This document shows, piece after piece, positions 58,601-64,000 of a stretch of DNA of 64,000 nucleotides (positions within the stretch are counted from its first letter, which is position 1; every line of letters starts with the position of its first letter). Source of the DNA: Cryptomeria japonica (taxonomy: Eukaryota; Streptophyta; Pinopsida; Cupressales; Cupressaceae); the NCBI RefSeq assembly GCF_030272615.1, contig NC_081410.1:224429415-224493414 (forward strand). The letters are read 5' to 3'. The translations under genes and the position numbers were made by a program. The notes under the pieces are model-generated. The model was not told the DNA's origin. It did not search any database and saw nothing but the letters and a program-made list of their open reading frames with translations.

Positions 58601-59742
58601 TTTGCCTATCTGAAGACAGTGACATGGTATATAGGCTACATAAAGAATTATATGGTCTAAAGCAAGCACCTAGGGCATGGTATGAGTGCCTACATTCCCA
58701 TCTTGTGAAGATTGGATTTGAGAGAACAAGTGAAGATAGCAATATCTACTTGAAGTCTGAAGGAGATCAGATTCTAATCTGTGAAGTTTTTGTTGATGAC
58801 ATCATCTTTGGTGGAGATGACAAGATGAGTCATGAGTTTGCTGATGAGATGAAGAAAGAGTTTGAGATGTCACTCATAGGGGAGATTAAGTTCTTCATTG
58901 TACTGTAGATCCAGCAGATGAAAGATGGAATCTTCATCACTCAGTCCAAATTTGTCAAAGAGGTGTTGAAGACTTTTGGCATGGAAGATAGCAAACCGGT
59001 TGGTACACCGATGGTGACCGGTTGCAAATTGACAAAGGAGGATGATTCTGCAGTGGTTGATGAGAAGGAATACCGATCAATGATTAATAAGTTGCATTAT
59101 GTAGTGCATAGCAGACCGGATATTGCACATGCAGTTGGCATCACTGCAAGGTTCCAGAAGAGTCCAAGAGAATCTCACTTGAGTGCAGTCAAGTGGATTC
59201 TTAGGTATCTGAATGGAATAGTTGACTATGGATTGTGGTACCCATACAGTAATAATTTCAATCTGAAAGTATTCACAGATGCTGATTGGGCCGGTAATGT
59301 GGATGACTGGAAGAGCACAACCGGTGGTGTATTCTTTCTCGGTGGTAGACTGGTCTCATGGATGAGTAAAAAGCAGAGTTGCATCTCTCAGTCTACAGTG
59401 AAAGAAGAGCATGTTGCAGCTTTCATGAATTGCACTCAGACAATCTGGATGAAGCATGTACTGGAAGGCTTCAAGATCCTTGTATCTGAACTGGTAAGTA
59501 TATTCTATGATAACACAAGTGCTATCAATATATCAAAGAATTCGGTTTTACATTATAGAACCAAGCATTTTGAGCTTAAGTATCATTTCTTGAGGGAAAA
59601 GGTTTAGAATAAAGAGATTGCACTGGAGCATGTGTCCAGTAAGGAGTAGTTAGCAGACATATTCACCAAGCCTCTCCCAAAGACAACATTTGTGCATTTG
59701 AGAGGTGAATTAGGGGTATTGCCCCTTCAGGAGGTGAACTAA
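55654..59742 (+). pseudogene. Copia-2 gag-pol polyprotein (broken)
   Basis: Domains in order: UBN2-type Gag (55654-56440; KFNKGNFGIWKDRMKIFIKS); damaged zinc knuckle CFSYN-stop-IGHIAMNYP (56440); protease DSGCSHHMIG (56697); pre-integrase domain; integrase (57230-57850) with HTDLCGP, LRTDQGGEFTS and NGLAER, so all three acids are present; RT with FVDDIIFGGDD (58790); RNase H (59270-59600; TDADWAGN, STVKEEHVAA, FYDNTSAI); and tail to TAA 59740. Frameshifts lie near 55880 and 58610. Stops are mostly TAG (56025, 57981, 58131, 58278, 58365, 58905, 59605, 59647) plus TAA at 56504 and 58590. Many TAGs stand where relatives have Gln. Confidence 0.92.
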
Positions 59743-59970
59743 AAGTTATTGGTCCACATCAATCAGGTATTGAAAAGACAAATCTTTGGTTGATTGGTGT
59801 GTTTATGGATGCTACTCCTCAGGGGGAGCAGCATGATGAAATAGTGATGATTGTACCTCCACTTTGGCATTATTGTCAAAGGGGGAGAAGGAGTGAAGCG
59901 AAAAGATATCTGTAGCAAATGGGGTGAAGATGTGAACCAAAGAAGATATCTTTTCTATATTGCCATCAAT

Positions 59971-59985
59971 GCCAAAGGGGGAGAT
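59971..59985 (+). other. Polypurine tract, Copia-2
   Basis: GCCAAAGGGGGAGAT abuts the 3' LTR. Upstream purine runs are CAAAGGGGGAGAAGG at 59877-59891 and CAGGGGGAGCAG near 59820. Confidence 0.85.
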
Positions 59986-61569
59986 TGTTGGCATTATGTG
60001 AATCGACATGAAGACATAATGATATTGTATGTTGTCATTAATGTCAATATGAGACACAGTGTGAACTGGCACATGTGATAAGTGAAGAGAGAGGAATCAG
60101 AATATGTGTGAACCGGTTTATATGCCAAAGTGAAGTAGCATATTTGTTCAAAATGAACTGGCATGAAGTTATGGGAACCGACACATGGAAGCACTGTATG
60201 ACTACCAGTTGGTAGGCAACTTCCACTTTGGGGTTTCCGGTTGGATTACCTCAAGTCTGTGTGACTCAATCGGTGATCTTTGTGTGATGAGTTAGCAATA
60301 TGATGGAGGACAGATCATGTTGCCATGTAAGCTCTGTGTGCATGAAGGATCTTGCATGAAGATGACTATTCCTATCTACCTCAGGAATGTGCGAAGTCTG
60401 TCAAACGGTGATAACGCGTGAAGGGTTGTCAGCCACCATGAAAATGGTGGATAATGGATGATGGAGAATGTCTTGAGATCGATTCAAGATTGTTGCATTT
60501 AATGCAGTATGATTCAACGGTCAGGATTGAACCATTTGAATTGCTTAACCTAACTGGTTTAGGGTTTAGGGTTTTTGCTACCGACCTGTATGTTTCTTAT
60601 AAGGTCAATGTTGGGTTTCTATCTGAGGTTGTTGGAAAAAGTTGTGAGTGTATCCAAGGAAAGTGATATGTGATTCTTGCCAGACCAAAGGAGAGAAGAG
60701 ATACCTGCAAAGTGAATGTGCAGAAGGAAAAGAGGAGCCTAAAATGGATCTGCATTAGCATTAAGTGTTGTTAACAGATCATTGTAATACCTGTTGATCT
60801 CTAACCACTTCAATAGTTGTAAAATCCCCTAACAGGGTAGCGTTAACTGGCTTGATTCAAAATCCCATAAATCGGGTGGTCTTAACTGGCTTGTTTCAAA
60901 TCCCTTAACTGGGTAACTCGAGGCTAATGAGTTCTGAGAAGCTAGAGAAGCTTAGGAGATCCTTTCAGCTATTGAGTTCTTAAAATCCTCTAACAAGGTG
61001 ACCCTACCGGGTTTAACCCTTAACTAGGTGATCCTTAACAGGATCGGTTCCTACCAGAACCTATTGTAATGTCCTTAACCGGACAAGGCTCCTAACAGAG
61101 CGGACTTCTAAAGAGTTCAAAAAGTAGCTTGTGGGTATTCATTCCCATCGTGGTTTTTCCCAGTTGGGTTTCCATGTGAAAAATATGTGTGTCATGTGTA
61201 ATGCTCTTGTCTTGTGATGCTCTGTTTTATCTATTAAGCACATGAAGGTTCTATGTTTTATGCCTGTCTATAAAACATATTGAACTCACTGTTGTGAAAA
61301 TTTGATGGTTAAGTTTACTAGTTTATGCATGAGAATATAATGATCTTGTGGTATTGAGCTAAGAGAAAAGCTTATTGAGTGACCGGTTCATGACTGATTG
61401 AGCTATACTGGATGTTACTAGCTGCACTCTGTTTTACCAGTATCCCTGTTTATCAATCATTTGGAGTATTTGTTGTCAAACTGGTTTTGGACTGTATTTG
61501 TGTTTGTACTGATTCACCCCCCCCCTCTTAGTACCAGTTTGGTACTAGTGGTTCATCATTGAGTTATCA
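59986..61569 (+). repeat. 3' LTR of Copia-2
   Basis: 1584 bp, TGTTGGCATTATGTG to GAGTTATCA. Near 60563-60583 it contains GGTTTAGGGTTTAGGG, two units of the plant telomere-type motif, which is mutated in the 5' LTR. Confidence 0.93.
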
Positions 61570-61960
61570 ATTTTAGTTGTACAAACAATACAATTGAGTA
61601 TGAATCATTAGCACATGGCTTAGAATGGGCTAGGTAGAAAAAAGTTAAATGTTTACAAGTTTTTGGTGATAGTGAACTAGTTGTGAACCAACTAAGGAAT
61701 ATCCATGTTACCAAGAATGATGTTTTAAAAATGTACAAGCATAGAATTTGGGATTTAATTGAATATTTTGATGCATTTAATCTACTGTCCATTCCTAGAA
61801 GTCAAAATAAAGAAGCAGATAGGCTTGTTGCTTTAGGTGCTCAATTTAACATACCAAATGAGGTAGGAAATATTGATAGACAACAACATGTCAAAGTTGT
61901 AGTAAGACCCTCAGTTCCAGATAACACTGTTAATTGGCAAGTTTTTGACTCAGATGAGTA
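61570..61960 (+). pseudogene. Upstream (archaeal-type) RNase H, second part
   Basis: After Copia-2 the frame gives NNTIEYESLAHGLEWAR, a TAG, then VFGDSELVVNQLRN and LSIPRSQNKEADRLVALGAQ. With YFDGS upstream, these supply the Asp, Glu (YES), Asp (GDS) and final Asp (EAD) expected of an active RNase H. The tail SVPDNTVNWQVFDSDE is the linker to RT. This second RNase H lies before RT rather than after the usual one. Its role would be RNA removal during reverse transcription. Confidence 0.85.
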
Positions 61961-63095
61961 GATTAGTAATTTCCTAATTGAAAAAGTTGAGTTCTCTGCT
62001 AGAAATCAACGTAAGTTCAAAGATAAATATGAAAATCAGTTTCTCCAATTGAAAACTAACAAGTTGCCCAAGGGTCTGGTAACCCTTGAATCTATTTTTA
62101 ATACAGATGATCAGGTCAAGAAGGACAAAGGCAACAAGTTTGTGAAGGAAGAATATTATGAACCTGTTGAAATATTCAAGGACAAGCTACTAAAAATTGG
62201 CAAGGTATGTACCCCTGAAGAAAAACATGCTTTTGTAAAACTTTGTCAAGAATTCAATGACATATTTGCATGGAGGTATGAAGATTTGAAAGGATTTGAT
62301 CCTCATTTAGCTCAGCATACCATAGATTTGGTAGATAATGCAAAACCAATGAGGCAGAAACAAAGACCTCTTAATCCAAAATTAGAACATCTTATGAGGA
62401 CTGAGTTAAATAAGTTGATTGAAGGAAACATCATGTTTCCAATCAAGCACACATCCCGGGTGTCCAATCTAGTTCCCGTTAGGAAGAAGAATGGTGAACT
62501 AAGATTATGTGTTGATTTTAAAGATCTAAATAGAGCATCCCTGAAAAACCATTACCCGCTGCCCTCAATGGAGCAAATTTTATAGGTTGTATCAAGATCG
62601 GAGAGTTTCTCATTACTAGACGGTTATTCAGGATATAATCAAATTATGGTCAAAGAAGAAGACTAGTACAAAACAACATTTACCACCAAGTGGGGTACAA
62701 TGGCTTATAATAAAATGTCATTTGGACTGACCAATGCAGGGGCAACATTTCAGTGTGCAATGGATATGGCATTTTAAGGCCTGATTAACAAGTTTGTTTT
62801 GGTTTACCTAGATGATGTAACTATTTTTTCTAAAAAGGCTAATGAACATCTTGACCATCTCAGACAGGTATTTAAGAGATGCAAGGAATATGGAGTTTTA
62901 TTAAATCCCAAAAAGAGAATATTTGAAGTTCATGAAGGCAAGTTGTTGGAATATATTATTTCAAAGCATGAGATTTCAATAGATCTTGAGAGGATCACAA
63001 CCATACTTGCGTTGCCATTACCAACAAATAAGGGACTCTAAAGTTTCATAGGTAGGATTAACTTTATCAAAAATTTTATTCCTAATATTGCAGCA
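61961..63095 (+). pseudogene. Gypsy reverse transcriptase
   Basis: After TAG at 61959 the frame gives LPKGLVTLESIFNTDDQ, DIFAWRYEDLKGFDPHLAQH, LVPVRKKNGELRLCVDFKDL, then TAG near 62583, SLLDGYSGYNQIMVKEED, TAG, FTTKWGTMAYNKMSFGL and TNAGATFQ, TAA, and VYLDDVTIFSKKANEHLDHL. The LCVDFKDLN, MSFGLTNA and YLDD catalytic blocks are all recognisable. A further TAA lies near 63039. Register is otherwise preserved over the region. Confidence 0.9.
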
Positions 63096-63755
63096 TTGAT
63101 GCAGCCACTTACAACCATGCTTAAGAAAAACATTCCTTTTCAGTGGACTAAGGAAGGTAAGATCAATTTTGAAGAAATAAAGGAGGCAATTGCAATAACC
63201 CCTACTCTCATTAATCCTGATTTTAAGAAAGATTTTATTCTATATGCTTTTGGGAGTGAGGATACTATTTTTGCAATGTTGTGTCAGCAAAATGATGAAG
63301 GCTTAGAACAGCCAGTTGCTTTCTTTAGTCACATTTTGCATGATTATGAGACGAAATACTCATTTGTAGAAAAGCATGTGTTAGCAGTAATAAGAAGCCT
63401 TAAGAAATTTAGGTACATGCTTTCTAACAATAAAATTCAACTTATGGTTGCTCATCATACAATGAAAGAGTTTTTGCTTAGCAAAGACATAACTGACAAA
63501 AGGGCAAGTTGGATTACTAAGGCAATGGAATATGACATTTATATCAAGGTAACCAAGCTAGTTAGAGGCAAGGGTTTATGCGAACAACTTACTGGAAGCA
63601 CAAAAAATAGTAAAGAAGAGGAGAAACAAGTTGTAACGGTGCTAAAAAATAAAGAACAACCTGCTACCCCAGCTTTGTCAGTCACTTGGAATCAGCAAAT
63701 TGTCCATTATTTACAAACTAGTGACTGTCCGAAAGGCTTAGAGAGATCAAAATGA
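63096..63755 (+). pseudogene. Usual Gypsy RNase H, catalytically degenerate
   Basis: The frame follows RT (MMQPLTTMLKKNIPFQWTKE), then FILYAFGSEDTIFAMLCQQN, PVAFFSHILHDYETKYSFVE and FRYMLSNNKIQLMVAHHTMK. The expected Asp-Ala-Ser reads Phe-Gly-Ser, and the later Thr-Asp-His reads Ala-His-His, so two catalytic Asp positions are lost, while the Glu in the SFVEKH block remains. The frame stays open for 219 codons, so this loss does not look like random decay. The C-terminal part is the connection towards integrase. Confidence 0.85.
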
Positions 63756-64000
63756 AGGTATTTGGGCTACAAGATATTCCTAATTCTTTAATAGATGATA
63801 TTTTGTTCAAAAAATATTATAACGATGTTCTATTAAGATGGATTGAGCCAGATCAAATTGAAAAAGTTCTAAAAGAATTTCATGAAGGACCTACTGGAGG
63901 TCACTTTGCAGTGAGAACAATAGCTCTGAGAATTATGAGAGCTAGTTATTATTGGCCTGAAATATTTAAGGATTCTCACTCATGGGTGAAGAAATGTGAA
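63756..64000 (+). pseudogene. Gypsy integrase, N-terminal zinc-binding domain
   Basis: In the last 245 bases the residues EFHEGPTGGHFAVRTIALRI, then SYYWPEIFKDSHSWVKKCE are readable. This is the HHCC domain start of Ty3/Gypsy integrases (GGH-G---T---I, YYWP, C--CQ). The window ends within it; the catalytic core lies to the right. Whether the frame is open further on is unknown. Confidence 0.8.

Larger units (their letters stand above)
53996..61569 (+). mobile_element. Copia element (Copia-2), complete, recently decayed
   Basis: 7574 bp with LTRs 53996-55584 and 59986-61569, perfect target duplications ATTTT (53991-53995, 61570-61574), primer site, polypurine tract and full gag-pol order. It splits the upstream RNase H of the host Gypsy. 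The 5' LTR begins TATTGG where the 3' LTR has TGTTGG and carries an extra copy of about 20 bp near its start. Coding is broken by frameshifts and mainly TAG stops, while the integrase region remains open for 475 codons. Confidence 0.94.
41563..64000 (+). mobile_element. Plus-strand Ty3/Gypsy element with two RNase H domains
   Basis: The order is LTR end (43263), primer site, gag (43433), protease (53.2-53.7 kb), an extra RNase H (53.88-53.99 and 61.57-61.90 kb), RT (62.0-63.0 kb), the usual RNase H (63.1-63.6 kb) and the start of integrase (63.8 kb), running off the right edge. Element C splits gag and Copia-2 splits the extra RNase H. Linker phrases such as SVPDNTVNWQVFDSDE and LPKGLVTLESIFNTDDQ match a Gypsy group I know from angiosperm polyproteins. 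Several stops make it inactive. The left boundary is uncertain. Confidence 0.85.

Noticed and set aside
60563..60580. Interstitial telomere
   Set aside because: Only two TTTAGGG units, inside an LTR; not a telomeric array.

Overview
This window is eukaryotic, almost certainly nuclear DNA of a land plant with a large, repeat-rich genome. The style of the LTR retrotransposons recalls conifers, but no host gene is present to fix the taxon. I see no convincing host gene, tRNA, rRNA or CRISPR array. Nearly all coding signal comes from LTR retrotransposons in different states of decay, nested inside one another.

Layout. 1-342 is the end of a Copia-type LTR inserted in the tail of a minus-strand non-autonomous LTR element (copy A, 343-5928). 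5929-6838 is a broken plus-strand gene fragment with an RGG-rich then acidic and coiled-coil product. From 9293 to about 31058 lies an old minus-strand Ty3/Gypsy element: 5' LTR 29957-31058, gag start 27769, protease near 17.8 kb, truncated RT at 9.3-9.6 kb. Two later elements split it. One is a complete plus-strand non-autonomous element (copy B, 9875-16445, target duplication AATCT). The other is a minus-strand Copia (Copia-1, 21016-27728). 31059-33287 holds unrecognised minus-strand ORF remnants between two outward-facing related LTRs. 34835-36085 is a Copia-type LTR. 36.1-43.3 kb is non-coding: an AT microsatellite, a diverged array of about 200-bp units split by a solo LTR (39534-40585), a minisatellite, then the 3' part of a Gypsy LTR. 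From 43269 to the right edge runs a plus-strand Ty3/Gypsy element. Its gag is split by a gag-only element with 2.4-kb LTRs (element C, 43750-51473). Its upstream RNase H is split by Copia-2 (53996-61569, target duplication ATTTT).

How the parts relate. Copia-1, Copia-2, element C and the A/B family share the same primer site (TGGTATCAGAGC), a similar polypurine tract before the 3' LTR, a C-run near the LTR end, and a similar downstream-of-TATA LTR module. Copia enzymes are therefore plausible trans-acting partners for the A/B family, which encodes no protease, integrase or reverse transcriptase.

Most interesting. The A/B family encodes a coiled-coil protein with four tandem CCHC knuckles (ORF1) and a 1089-codon protein I do not recognise (ORF2). 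In both copies a conserved spacer with a TATA-like box lies about 150 bp before the ORF2 start. In copy B both frames are unbroken by indels, and ten of eleven internal stops are TAG. The right-hand Gypsy element carries a second RNase H upstream of RT with all catalytic acids visible, while its usual RNase H has lost catalytic positions.
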